A stretch of DNA of 64,000 nucleotides from Odobenus rosmarus divergens (Eukaryota > Chordata > Mammalia > Carnivora > Odobenidae): the NCBI RefSeq assembly GCF_000321225.1, contig NW_004450303.1, positions 490,406-554,405 of the forward strand, given 5' to 3'. The translations under genes were made by a program, and so were the position numbers. Below the pieces are notes generated by a model. That model had not been told where the DNA came from, did not search any database, and saw only the letters and a list, made by a program, of their open reading frames with translations. Positions 45,545-56,705 of the stretch are shown piece after piece (position 1 is the first letter of the stretch; each line of letters begins with the position of its first letter).

Positions 45545-45739
45545 TTTTTTTTTGAGAGAGAGAGAGACAGCATGAGTGGAGAGATAGTGGGGCAGAAGGA
45601 GAGGGATAGAGAGAATCCTAAGCAGGCTCCATGCTCAGCATGGAGCCCAATGTGGGACTCGATCTCAGGACCATGAGATCATGACCTGAGCTGAAATCAA
45701 AGTTGGGACACTTAACTGACTAAGCCACGCAGGTGCCCC
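45545..45739 (-). mobile_element. Older Can-SINE, antisense
   Basis: Head complement AAGCCACGCAGGTGCCCC and a decayed CATGACCTGAGCTGAAATCA segment, with a T-rich left end. The flanks GGAAGTTTATTTA and AGAAATTTATGTTA may be a decayed target-site duplication. Confidence 0.92.
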
Positions 45740-46537
45740 AGAAATTTATGTTATATTTTATTTTTAATATTCCCTATTATAAACTACATTTTATGTAATA
45801 ATCAACTGACTTCCCCTCTTGGTTTCTAAGTTATCCTCAGATCATGGATAAGACCTGTGTCTTCCTGAGCATTAGGGAGAGAATATTTCTTTCATTCTGT
45901 ATTTTGTAATTGAGAAGAACAATTCTTTTCTCAGTCTGATTCTGGAGCTGTCACTCAAAAGATGTACACAAAATCTGACTTAAAAAACCCTAAATTTAGC
46001 ATCTTCATTGGAATTACACCAATTTATAATTATATCAAAACCTCAGCATGCAGACTCTATAGTCATATACGAACCAATCCCATATCTGTCTGTTGCTGAA
46101 CTCCAATTAGGAAAAGGAGTAACCACCATTCATCTAAGGTAGTCTATGCATGGGATGGTAAAATATTACTCCATTCTCATTGCTCATCCCAAATTCAACT
46201 CCAGGGGTCTCTGTATAATAGCATTAGTGTCTGAAGTTGGGTTGAAGGATAAAATCTATTATGACGACCATGAAGCAATGGCCACTAAGCTGAGACAGGA
46301 AGATGGACTGAGAACAGTCTAGTAAGTGAAACACAAGGGTTCTGAAGCTTAAAATATTTTATACATTAAGTCTTTGTATATGTCTATCTAGACATGAAAC
46401 TCAACAGATGAAAATAGATCGGAAGCCTACTAAGCTTGTAAGGGGATTATCTTTGAAAGGAAACTCTTAGTTTGGTCTCTCAGTGTTTTTAAACAATTTC
46501 TGGGACTCCATAAGTGCACAAGGAGGAAATGGCCTCT
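45740..46537. other. No gene seen
   Basis: Unassigned. Confidence 0.5.
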
Positions 46538-46681
46538 GAAAGATTTGGAACCCCCAATAAGGGCTTATTTTCCAATCCTAACCTGTTATGTGGTTATGGA
46601 AAATTTTGGAAAGATTTGGAGCCCCCCCAAAAACGGCTTATTTTCCAATGCTAACCTGATATGTGGTTATGGAGAATTTTG
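46538..46681 (+). repeat. Tandem duplication, two ~72-bp units
   Basis: Unit 1 (46538-46608) and unit 2 (46609-46681) both start GAAAGATTTGGA and share GGCTTATTTTCCAAT, CTAACCTG and TATGTGGTTATGGA. They differ by several substitutions and a lengthened C run. A partial third start (GGAAAAGGCAG) follows. Non-coding. Confidence 0.95.
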
Positions 46682-47159
46682 GAAAAGGCAGAAACTCTAA
46701 AAATGCAAATCCAGCAACAAAGATAGACAAGATATTTTTCACCAGAGAGCAAAATCAAAGCCCTGCACATGGACAAACACAGGAACAGCACCACCAGGAA
46801 AGATATCCCTCACTGTTCCTGTTTCTACATATTTCATAGCTCTTGACCTGTGAAGCCTGTTTTCCATTCTTTCCTCTCTGAATGGAAAATATTTTGTTTA
46901 ATAATTTGTTATCCTTACTTGTGCATTATATATTAACATTTTGTGGTATACAGCTTCACTAGACATGATAGACAGGGCTGTAAATTCCCTGGACATGCTC
47001 AATTTGAAGTGGAGTTACTTGATAAAGTTTTTGGTTAAATCCGTCCAGGGAGGGATTCCATATGTAGGAGAAAAGGTGTGTATGTAGCCAAAGGGACAGT
47101 TTGCATTAGAGAATTGTAGCAGTCCTTTGTAATAGAATTTCCAATTTTTATAAGCATAT
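46682..47159. other. No gene seen
   Basis: Unassigned. Confidence 0.5.
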
Positions 47160-47480
47160 ATGATCTCCCTAACTACAAATTACATTACCCAGATCACTTT
47201 GCAGTTAAGTGTGGAAATGTGACTAAGTTCTAGCCAATAAGCTGTAAATAGAAGTGTGTGGAAATTCTTTCTAAAGGGGGGAGAAATGCCCTTTGTCCTT
47301 GTTAACTCCTGCTACCTGAATTGCAGGTATAGTTGCTGGAGATTGAGTGCTCTTCTTGAACCATAATGTGACAAATCTAGGAATGGAAAAGAGTAAGATG
47401 AAAAAGGTCTACAGTATTTATCTCCAGCTCATTTTATGACAAATAAATGTGGTTCTTAAGCCATCATTATTTCAGGGTTT
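47160..47480 (+). repeat. Ancient interspersed repeat, not named
   Basis: CATTACCCAGATCACTTTGC, AAATGTGACTAAGTTCTAGC, CAATAAGCTGTAAATAGAAG, ACAAATAAATGTGGTTCTTA and AGCCATCATTATTTCAGGGT follow a familiar mammal-wide repeat ('ccatgtgactaagttctggccaatgggatgtgagcagaag ... aataaacttctattgtgttaagccactgagatttcggggt'). I cannot give the family name with certainty. Confidence 0.65.
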
Positions 47481-48284
47481 TTGGTAACTGGTAACCTAAC
47501 TGAATCCTATCTAAACAAGTGTGTCTAACCTTATTATATATTTATGGAAAATAAGTTTTCGTAAAATTTTCCAAACAATATATAGCTACTATGTGGCTGA
47601 TGTGAGATTCATATAAAACTAATCAAACTTCAGAAGTTTGTTTCTTAATTCTAAAACTGAAAAACTAAACAACTAAACTAGTATTCACTGAAAATTTAGG
47701 TGATATTATATTTTATTTAGTTTGTTAAAATCTAGTGTAAATAAAATTAATTTTTGTGGGAGTAAACCTTTCATGAGTCTCACTGAGATTTTATATATAT
47801 ATATAGATATGTGTGTATATATATACACACATATACAATATGCAAATATTATATATTAAATTGGTTGGAAGTATACTAACATATTTAAACTATTGCTTCT
47901 GAGAAAATGAAGCAGAATGAGAATGACGGTAGTAGAGAAAATGATATTAATTTTAAATTTTATACTATTTTCATTATTAAATTTAAAACTGAAATTCTAA
48001 TATGGCAAAATATTATCAATTATGAATTTTAGGTGAGTAATTTAATTACTAACCATTAATTTGTCTATATTCTCAAATGTTGCCAATTTTTAAAATAAAA
48101 CAATGAAAATACCAGTTAATAAAAACAGCACAGTTTGAAAGCAAAACAGCAAACTACATATGTATGTTTGTGCCTTTGTGTAAATATTTTGTGATGTTTA
48201 AATAAGTTAAATGTTTTCATATTTTTAGAGTAGCTCTTCTTAAAAATACAGCAGTGTGGCTTGGCGCAGACTAAGCTGCTAAAT
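47481..48284. other. No gene seen; TA/TG simple repeat
   Basis: Very AT-rich. At 47792-47837, TA, TG and CA dinucleotides alternate so that the block (TATATATAGATATGTGTG ... TATACACACATATAC) is nearly self-complementary. Confidence 0.55.
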
Positions 48285-48299
48285 TAATCAAATAATTTT

Positions 48300-48495
48300 T
48301 TTTTTAAGATTTTATTTATTTATTTATTTGAGAGAGAGAGAATGAGAAATAGAGAGCACGAGAGGGAAGAGGGTCAGAGGGAGAAGCAGACTCCCCGCCG
48401 AGCAGGGAGCCCGATGCGGGACTCGATCCCGGGACTCCAGGATCATGACCTGAGCCGAAGGCAGTAGCTTAACCAACTGAGCCACCCAGGCGCCC
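48300..48495 (-). mobile_element. Can-SINE (SINEC), antisense
   Basis: Perfect 15-bp target-site duplication TAATCAAATAATTTT at 48285-48299 and 48496-48510. Head complement AACTGAGCCACCCAGGCGCC with CpGs kept (GATGCGGGACTCGATCCCGG), suggesting a young copy. Sister in type to 8058-8251. Confidence 0.98.
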
Positions 48496-48510
48496 TAATC
48501 AAATAATTTT

Positions 48511-48845
48511 ATTGAAAAGAAAGGAAAAAGGATGAAACTGTATAAAGTTTATAAAAAGACAACTCTAAGCTATTGTGTCTGAAGAGGTACCTTTGGTAAA
48601 ACTGTAAAAAAAACTCGAAGAAGTGACGATAAAAGTGGGGATGATGGTTACCTTTGTGGGAAGGAGGGGTTTATGATTAGGACAGCCACAGGGAAGAATT
48701 GCTGTCACTGTTATATTTCTTAATCTGGATGGCTGGAGCAGCGAGGATCATTGAAAAAGTGTTTTTCTCTTGGTAATTAATTAAACTATACATTTATTGT
48801 GCAGTTTTCTGAATCTATGCTTTATTTCAAAGTAGTTTTAAAATA
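48511..48845 (+). mobile_element. Old L1M 3' UTR, sense
   Basis: ATAAAAGTGGGGATGATGGT, TACCTTTGTGGGAAGGAGGG, TGTTATATTTCTTAATCTGG and TTTATTGTGCAGTTTTCTGA follow the 3' UTR of old L1M elements ('ataaaagtcaggatagtggttacc ... tgttctatatcttgatctgggtgg'). Decayed. Confidence 0.68.
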
Positions 48846-50340
48846 TTAATATGAGTCACCAAGCTCATTAGAAAACTCATTTCCTCTTCCCACCCCAGAA
48901 GCCTTATCTTATGTAGAAAAACCTTAAGGGCAACATGACAATCATATTTAATAGTGCATTCTGCAGTTTCTCATGTTTTATAGTTGGTTCTTGTTGATGC
49001 TTCGGTGCAGTTTAGTTTTATTTTTATGGCTTTTTTTTTTTTCATACCAAAGCAATTGCTTCCCAATATAGCATTACCTGTTCTACTTGTCAAAACCCAC
49101 TAGTGCAATTATGGTGAGCTAGGGAAGGACTACCACACAGCACAGAGTCTTGAAGTACACTGGCAAGGTATATGAAGAAAATGAATACCTTCCCAAGGTA
49201 TTTTGTGCTTCACAATGGTGTTAATAAATGCTCAAGGTAAAATAATTTAAATTCATTGACTCAACTATACAATCTATTTTCTTCCCATTGCTAGATTACT
49301 CTGATGAGTTATTAAATTAAGGGTAAATATGATTGACAGTAAAACAGAACCTTGCTTAGATATAAGAGTTAATTTAAATAACCTGAAATATTCAAATATA
49401 AAAGCTATAAAACCAGCTAGAATTAATTTTGTTAGTTCAAATTTATACACTGCTTTTGTGCTTGTAGTAAAGAGATAATGAATTGAAGAAAGCCAAAATT
49501 ATTTTAATCCATTTTGTATTAATTTTATATCTATTTTTTTATTTGTAAAAATACTCAGAGAAGTATTCCTCTATGTACTTTTCATGAGCGCATACAAATT
49601 ACTTCTGACCTACTTTTAGATCAAAACTTCTCCTTTTAAAGAGTATAAGTTTTTGAGCTACAAATTTAGACACAGGAAAATAAAATAATTCTTTCTCTTG
49701 ATGTCTGTTTAATGTGTTTACAAATAATCGAACTACTGTATTTTAGAAAGTGTTATCATCTTGAAACCTCGAACAATTTAGATGTGTGAGTCATTTTTAA
49801 CTGTGAATTGAGTACTACAGTTGCATGTCTTTGCATGCACACTACCCTGCTAATAAAGTGTAAGACTACACTGGAGTCTGAGTGGGATTTCAACCGCCCC
49901 AGGCAGGAACTAAAACAGATTAATGCATTCAAACTAATGGTGGAGAAGACCCCAGTGACCACCAGGGCAGTTGATGTAGCTGAAAGCATTTAAAATTTCA
50001 TTCCCTGTTAGTTTAATCTAGCTACATTAAAAAAGATGTGCCAAGGAAGCAGATTAAAATAAAAAGGTGCATTTGTCTCCTTCTGGACCAGAAAGTTACA
50101 GCTGCTCAATTTTACCATTACCTAAAGGAAAGTGAGTGAAAAAAAAAAAATGATGTATGACAGATCAGGCTCAAAGAAACTTAGAAATTTATCTAAAACT
50201 GAATTGTTCCAGACTGACTCATATGATGATACAGACCTTTGCCTTTCCCTAAAGCCCTTTAGGAATTTAGCTCTAAAATAATGTAACTACATAGGATGTT
50301 AATTGCTGATTAGATCATAATGAGTAATTCACAACATTCC
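48846..50340. other. No gene seen
   Basis: Unassigned AT-rich DNA. The frames at 49756-49989 (minus) and 49808-49993 (plus) overlap on opposite strands and cannot both be real. Neither has a motif. Confidence 0.5.
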
Positions 50341-50394
50341 TTGGGGAATTAATAGCAGATGATAAAATTGGGGAATTAATAGCAGATGATAAAA
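50341..50394 (+). repeat. Perfect 27-bp tandem duplication
   Basis: TTGGGGAATTAATAGCAGAT plus GATAAAA occurs twice in a row without a mismatch (50341-50367, 50368-50394). Confidence 0.97.
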
Positions 50395-50984
50395 TGATGA
50401 ATAAATTTGCTTATTTTTCCTAAGCCTTAAATTATTCTTTGTATGAATCTGGAGCTGGAGCTGTAAAGATTAGAAATGAATGTTCTAGCCTTTTGGTCCT
50501 ATTGTCAGGGTCTTGTTCTGGAGTATCATTTCACATTTGCCTTCTAAGATGCAGAGCATTGCCACATCCAGAAATACTTCGCCTCACAAAACTTTATTTT
50601 CATAATTTCAATCTTTCCTGAGCCTCCCTTTTAACCTCAATCTTGCTTACTATAGCCCTCCCTTTTAAAACCCATCCACTAACATAACATAATAAAATTT
50701 AAAAAAAATTAAAAAAATAAAACCCATCCACCTCTTTCAAACACTTCATATTTACCCTGTAAGTTCTGGTTTCATATTTGTCTCTGTACAGCTTTGCTTT
50801 GGGTCAGTATTTAGTGATCTCCATCTGGAACTCATCCCTCCTTTTCCCTTCTCACTTTTATCTTCCAAGTGAAAGAAACAAATATATCTGAAATTAGGTC
50901 ATTCAGCTTTCCAGGAGCATATCATGAAATATGAAAATAGAAAAAATATGTATATATATATATATATGAATATACATCAATGAT
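50395..50984. other. No gene seen; (TA)n
   Basis: Unassigned, with a (TA)10-like microsatellite at 50947-50968 just before the SINE target site. Confidence 0.5.
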
Positions 50985-50998
50985 TAAAAACAATCTTA

Positions 50999-51187
50999 TT
51001 TTTTTAAGACTATTTATTTGAGAGAGGGAGATGGACAGAGATAGTGAGAGAGCACAAGCAGGGAGGAGAGGGAGAAGCAGGCTCCTCACTGAGGAGGAAG
51101 CCCAATATGGAGCTCAATCCCAGGACCCTGAGATCATGACCTGAGCTGAAGGCAGAATTTTAATGGACTGAGCCACCCAGCTGCTCC
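50999..51187 (-). mobile_element. Can-SINE (SINEC), antisense
   Basis: Perfect 14-bp target-site duplication TAAAAACAATCTTA at 50985-50998 and 51188-51201. Head complement GAGCCACCCAGCTGCTCC, diverged, so probably of middle age. Confidence 0.96.
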
Positions 51188-51317
51188 TAAAAACAATCTT
51201 AAAGCAAATGAAAGTAGGTGTATGTGTTCAGAGGGTTGGGGGATGGTTTTACTACCCCAAACTATATGCCCATTTAATTGGATCATGAGACATCATTAAA
51301 GTCCTTCTAAAACTAAG

Positions 51318-51423
51318 TAATTCAATATGGGTCTTATTCAATCTCTCAGATATTTCTTGTTCTTTTATTCTCTTTTTGTCTCTGACACCAATAGTATTGA
51401 AATCCTATCTAATATTTTTACAG
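51318..51423 (+). repeat. Dispersed ~105-bp repeat, copy 2
   Basis: Counterpart of 35984-36087 on the same strand, 15.3 kb away. It has AATTCAATATGGGTCTTATT, CTCTCAGATATTTCTTGTTC, TCTGACACCAATAGTATTGA and AATATTTTTACAG. The 80-codon frame 51327-51569 starts inside it and continues into (GAA)n. Confidence 0.8.
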
Positions 51424-51886
51424 ATGCCTCAGAGATCCCTGAACAGCAATTAAAAAAAAAAGAAGAAGAAGAAGAAAGACCCAGGCAGGATAAAGGTATA
51501 GGTATAAAGTATACAAGTAATTCAGAGGATCAAAGAGTATTAAGCCAAATTTTAGGTACACATCTGTAGTTGCTAATGTGGTTGATGATACTTTTGGAAA
51601 ATTATTTTTTAAAATTTATCTCCCTAAAGTAGAAGTGATTATACCATTGTAAAGAAATTACAGAGAGTTACAAGAATAACTAATATATTTTCTGCACATT
51701 TCCTACAGTAGGTAAAAATATTTTTCACTACTCTAACATATATTTTTCAAATCCCTAAGGAATTCCATAAAACTATGTAAATTCTTAATTTAGAGAAAAC
51801 TGATACATATTTTAAAAATTCGTATATACAATACTAAAAGTTCCCAAAGATATTCAAGAAAAAAATATGTCAATAATACTTATTTA

Positions 51887-52080
51887 GGGGCTCCTGGGTG
51901 GCTCAGTCGTTAGGCGTCTGCCTTTGGCTCAGGTCATGATCCCAGGGTCCTGGGATCGAGCCCCGCATTGGGCTCCCTGCTCCACAGGAAGCCTGCTTCT
52001 CCCTCTCCCACTCCCCCTGCTTGTGTTCCTGCTCTCGCTGTCTCTCTCTCTGTCAAATAAACAAATAAAAATCTTTAAAA
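51887..52080 (+). mobile_element. Can-SINE (SINEC), sense
   Basis: Target-site duplication AATAATACTTATTTA at 51872-51886 and AATAATATTTATTTA at 52081-52095 (one change). Head GGGGCTCCTGGGTGGCTCAG. Tail AAATAAACAAATAAAAATCT. Confidence 0.97.
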
Positions 52081-52095
52081 AATAATATTTATTTA

Positions 52096-52478
52096 AAGAT
52101 TTGCGAATATATTAAATGTGTTCATGAATAGAAGTTAGGACAAAATAGCAAGAAAGCATGACCTCATCTGAGGAAAATGTGTGTGTGTGTGTCTGTGTGT
52201 GTCAAGCTGAAACAAGTTCATGTTATCCCATTCCTAACATCACCATCTCACCATCCCTCATCCCAGCCGAGCAGACCTGAGAAAGAAGTTATGGAAATAA
52301 GGATGAGGGAACATTAAAAGCTCTCTTTCATTTGACCAAATTCCCACCAGCAGAAGGGTGATCCTCGTATGGCCACATACACATAGTATCATGTAAAGCA
52401 ATAATAGAGGACTGAGGCTTCCATAAACTCAAAGCCCTACCAAATACTTTAGTTCCAAATATTTGATACTCAATTAAA
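52096..52478. other. No gene seen; (GT)n
   Basis: Unassigned, with a GT-rich microsatellite at 52179-52202. Confidence 0.55.
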
Positions 52479-52492
52479 AATAATAATTTACC

Positions 52493-52674
52493 CTCAGTTT
52501 TTGAAGGTTACATAAGGGAGGGGGTGGGGAGATGAGGTAACCGGGTGATGGGCATTAAGGAGGGCACGTGTTGTGATGAGCACTGGGTGTTATACCCAAC
52601 TAATGAATCATTGAACACTACATCAAAAACTAATGATGTACTATATGCTGGCTAACTCAACATAATAAAAAAAT
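52493..52674 (+). mobile_element. Carnivoran L1 3' UTR, short insertion
   Basis: From about 52518, GGGTGATGGGCATTAAGGAG, GAGCACTGGGTGTTATACCC and AACTAATGATGTACTATATG identify the carnivoran L1 end. Target-site duplication AATAATAATTTACC at 52479-52492 and 52675-52688. The first 25 bp (CCCTCAGTTTTTGAAGGTTA...) do not fit the UTR in the forward sense. Confidence 0.92.
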
Positions 52675-52688
52675 AATAATAATTTACC

Positions 52689-53324
52689 ATCATGTGAAAC
52701 ATTATAATGCAGACTCATGCTAACATCTAAAATAAATCATCTCAGTTTCTGTTGACTATATAATTTAGTGTATCAAAAGCATAACTTGTTCTTTATAAGA
52801 ATGAGCAATTATAAAGGAATCAACAGAGGTCAGTTAATAGCATTCTGCTCTGCTGCTTAAACAAAGGAATTACCAATGCTGAAATAGAACAGAGAGGAGA
52901 AGGGTAAGAACTAAAAAGGGAGATATGTTGAAAAAAAGAAACTGAAGATAGTGAAATCTGAGACTTTTAGGAAAATTATAAAATATATTAAGAAATATAT
53001 ATGACCAAATACATTTATATCTGTTTTTTAAAAAAATCTGTTATTTTTTTTCCTTTAGAACTTGTTTTTCCCGTATTACTTAAAAATGGCTCCTCAGTTC
53101 TGAAGATTCTTCTCATATTTTTATTTTTATATTTAGAACATTAATTTATTTGGAAATCATTCTATATGGGTGATAAAATAAGCTTTAATTTTACCAAATG
53201 GAAAGTTTATGCAAACATTATTAATTTTAAAAACAATCTTAACCAAAGCATTGAAATATTCCTTTAACATATATTATGTTCCCCATACTTATTTTTCTCT
53301 CATATAAACTTACAAATTTTTTAT
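52689..53324. other. No gene seen
   Basis: AT-rich and unassigned. Confidence 0.5.
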
Positions 53325-53420
53325 TAAAAAACTAATGATGTAAAAAAATAAATAAAAATAAATAAAAAACTAAAAAACTAATGATGTACTCTATGGTGAC
53401 TAACATAACATATTTAAATA
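53325..53420 (+). mobile_element. Very short L1 3' tail fragment(s)
   Basis: AAAAAACTAATGATGTA occurs at about 53328 and again at about 53367, each followed by A/T-rich tail sequence. The second continues CTCTATGGTGACTAACATAA as in the carnivoran L1 end. Either two minute L1 insertions or one with its tail duplicated. Confidence 0.8.
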
Positions 53421-54432
53421 AATAAATAAATATCCTCTAAAATGTAATTTTGATGGACTTGGAATTAAATATTTACAATCGATTTAGCAAGGTGTGAAAA
53501 TAAAATTGAATGTTTCCATTTTAGAGCACTATAAGCATATCCATTCTTTAACTCGGGAAATTCTTTTTTTTTTTTTAACTTGGGAAATTCTCAAAAACAC
53601 CACTCTTAATAAAAATAATGACTTCTGATTGTCCAAAAATTAGCAAGGCATGCCAACTGGCTTAGAACACACATTAGATGGTAGTTGTCAAATATATGTA
53701 ATGTTTGAATAGCAATTAATTTTACCAAGTTTTATGTGTAATTATGGAAATGCTGGACTTCGAAGATGAATGCTTAAAACTATAAGCACAAGTAGAAAGT
53801 CAGATTCCATTTCAAATGTGACTATCAATAGAAGTCTACAATTCTTTTCATTAGATATTTCAAAACTTAGGTGATTTTTTTTTTTTGACAACGAGTTTGA
53901 ATGAATTAAATTATGGTCAATGTTACCAAATAATGTATTCATCTGAACTTTTTTTTTGGTCAGTTATCACTATATCCATTATTCTTTAATCTGTTCTATA
54001 TCCAAACCTGAATTAAAAGTATAAAGAGTCAAATGTATTTAGATAATGCTGAAAGGTAGAAAGATAACAAATGCAAAAAAGAATTAGAAAAGTAGAATTA
54101 ATATAGAACCCAAAACTCTAGTATTTGACATTTAAGCATTTTTCTTAAGACTCATCATGAACAATTTATTGCCTTAACTACAAATGAAATGTCATAGATA
54201 ATTGGTCATGTACTTTGACATTTCATCTCGGATTTGTGAATCAATTTTGTGATTTAGAACTTCTGAAGCCAATATACAGGGACTGAAATCTCAGGACAAG
54301 CTATTTTTAATTATTTTATGGAAAGTGTATCTTTTGCTCATTTCTTTAAATATAATAAAGCAAACCATGACTAGAGAAACAAAATACAAGTTAATATAGG
54401 AATACTTGCTATACAAAGATGCAAAAAGAAAA
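53421..54432. other. No gene seen
   Basis: AT-rich and unassigned. A T-rich doublet (AACTCGGGAAATTCTTTTTT then AACTTGGGAAATTCTC) near 53550-53592 is a small local duplication around a T run. Confidence 0.5.
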
Positions 54433-54454
54433 AATATTAATAATATCAATAATT

Positions 54455-54606
54455 GGGTGCCTGGGAGGCTCAGATGGTTAAGCGTCTGCCTTTGGCTCAG
54501 GTCATGATCCCGGAGTCCTGGGATCGAGTCCCGCATCAGGCTCCCTGTTCCTTTGCCTTTCTGTCTTTCTGTCTCTCATGAATAAATAAATAAAACCTTT
54601 TAAAAA
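54455..54606 (+). mobile_element. Can-SINE, sense, short-middle form
   Basis: Head GGGTGCCTGGGAGGCTCAGA. The middle is shortened and the tail begins CTCTCATGAATAAATAAATA, as at 32257-32443. The flanks carry AATATTAATAAT on both sides (54433-54444 and about 54609-54620), a plausible target-site duplication blurred by AT-rich sequence. Confidence 0.94.
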
Positions 54607-54620
54607 ATAATATTAATAAT

Positions 54621-56440
54621 TAATTTCCTTTTTAAGCTAATTAAACTTAATATACTATATTGTGCTTCTGAGGCTTAGGGGGAAAACTTTGTTCATTCCT
54701 GATGAACTTTCATTACATAAAATATATATAACATTAATTGCTGCTTATGTTTAAGGTCTAGGTTATAGTGGGATAGTACTGCCTTATCTAAAATTTTTAA
54801 ATACATAACTCTCTTTTATGACTGCACATAAATAAGTTAAATAAATTTAGGTTGTGAAGAAAGAAAAGATGTTAATAGCATACCGAGATATCTCGTGCAG
54901 TCAAAGCAGGAAGGGATAGTTAAGCTTCTGGAAAAATTGTAGTCAAGGAGTCGATCACTATCAGAACTGTCTTTTTTCCAATTCACTTTCTTTCTGAGCA
55001 CTTGCCTTATTCTTCTTTCAGGCAGTCAGCCAGATTTCCTTGTTTCTAAGCCACACATCAGAATATGGCAGTCAGGAGTGTCCATGTTTATATTTCGTTA
55101 CTTAAAAAATGGCAAACACACTGAATTGGAATCTTACTAGAATCCAGACTAGGAAAGACTCTGTTTGACTCAGTTTGAAGAGGGTCTGTGCATGAGTCAA
55201 TTAACTATGGCCCACAGGCTCTGCACATGAAGTTGGGGAGTGGATGGGTGGGTGTATTTTCCCTGAAAATGGGATGGAAGATGCATGAGTGTACTATATA
55301 TTTTTTTTTATTTCCTCTTTGTCTAGGAATAAACTTTCCTATGATTCAAGATTCTCTCACATGCAAAACTAAGGAGAGCAAATTATAAAGGTGGATATAT
55401 TTAAGGAAAGAAAACTAAAACCTCTTGAATATGCCTACATTTTTCTGATCAACTGAGCTTCTCTCAGTTTAAGAAACAGCTTTTAAACTTCTAGAGATTT
55501 ATTGGAAATCAATAGCTTAGGACCTGTTAAGTGAAATTGGGGAAACTAAATCCCAGAAGGGTTAAAAGTAGAAATTGTTGACCTTAAATAGAAAATAAAC
55601 TTGCTGTTTCTAACCCCATTAAACTTATTCAGCTACATACTAACATTTTACCACATTGTTTATTACCACATTGTTTATGACACTGATTCTCGATCTTGCT
55701 CCATAATTCATCACTATCTTGTTAGCTCTTTGATAGTTTTTGATAGATTTAAAAATATATATTTCACCTAGCTTTTCAGGTTTTCTCAGAGAGTATGAGA
55801 GAGAGAGGGAGGAAGGAAGGGCAAGCAAGGGAGCAGAATTACCTAGTCTACCGTCATTGAAATTTTACTTGTCAGTTGGTTTTAGTAATCATGGTGGTTA
55901 CGTACACTAACTCAAAACTCTTCATACATAAAATGACCCACATAACACTTATTACTTGAAACTTCAAAAAGTAAGACACTACACATTTCTATCAGTTGGC
56001 TGAAAAGGAAAGGACAAAGAAAAAAAGAAAGAAAGAAAAGGAAAAGACAAGTGGTATTGTCACAGAAATAGGTCTCTTCAGTGTTCACCTACCTTGAGTG
56101 CTCTCTTTTCTCAATCTCTGGAGTGCGCACACTTGAAACGCCTTTTATCATCTACCTTCATATCTTTCACTCTCTCCCTGTCTCCACCACTGTTTACTCT
56201 CCCTCTTTCACATCCTTGCTTACTTTTGAAGAAATCATGAGGTCATTCTATTTCACCTAAATAACAATTTCAGTCATTTTGACCTGACCAGAAAATAATA
56301 CTGTCTTCTTCCCGTGTCCTACAAAATTCAATGCCTTTAGCATTTGATAGGAGAAAAAAAAAAAAAAGTTTCTAAACTACAGTGTAAGTTTGTCTCAGTC
56401 CAAATTCTGCCAAATTTAGAAGCACATGAAAAAGAAAACA
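54621..56440. other. No gene seen
   Basis: Unassigned, 1.8 kb. A purine-rich AGAGAGAGAGGGAGGAAGGA patch lies near 55797-55832 and an A3-4G patch near 56018-56045. The frames at 55188-55388 and 55640-55828 are unsupported. Confidence 0.5.
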
Positions 56441-56444
56441 AGGG

Positions 56445-56705
56445 ACCAAAGCTCTGGAGCCAGCCAGCCTGGTTTTAAATCCCAGCTCTGCCATTTATTA
56501 ACTGTGTAACATTTGGAAGGTCAATGTGTAACATTTGGAACCTCACTTAAGCTTCCCTGACCTCAGCTTCCTCAAATGTAAACTGAATGATAATTAGACC
56601 TACCTCCAGTGTTATTGTGAAGATAATTACGTTGATGATATATCTAGAGCTCTTTGCACAGTTCCTGGATTTATCTGAGCACTCAATAACGGCCAACCAT
56701 TTCTG
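56445..56705 (+). repeat. MIR SINE, sense, with small internal duplication
   Basis: TCTGGAGCCAGCCAGCCTGG, CCCAGCTCTGCCATTTATTA, CTCAGCTTCCTCAAATGTAA, TATTGTGAAGATAATTACGT and GAGCACTCAATAACGGCCAA are in MIR order. The phrase TGTGTAACATTTGGAA occurs twice in tandem near 56503-56540, a local duplication within the MIR. Confidence 0.88.

Noticed and set aside
46538..46681. Tandem units as a CRISPR-like array
   Set aside because: There are only two diverged units directly abutting, with no spacers, in a mammalian genome.
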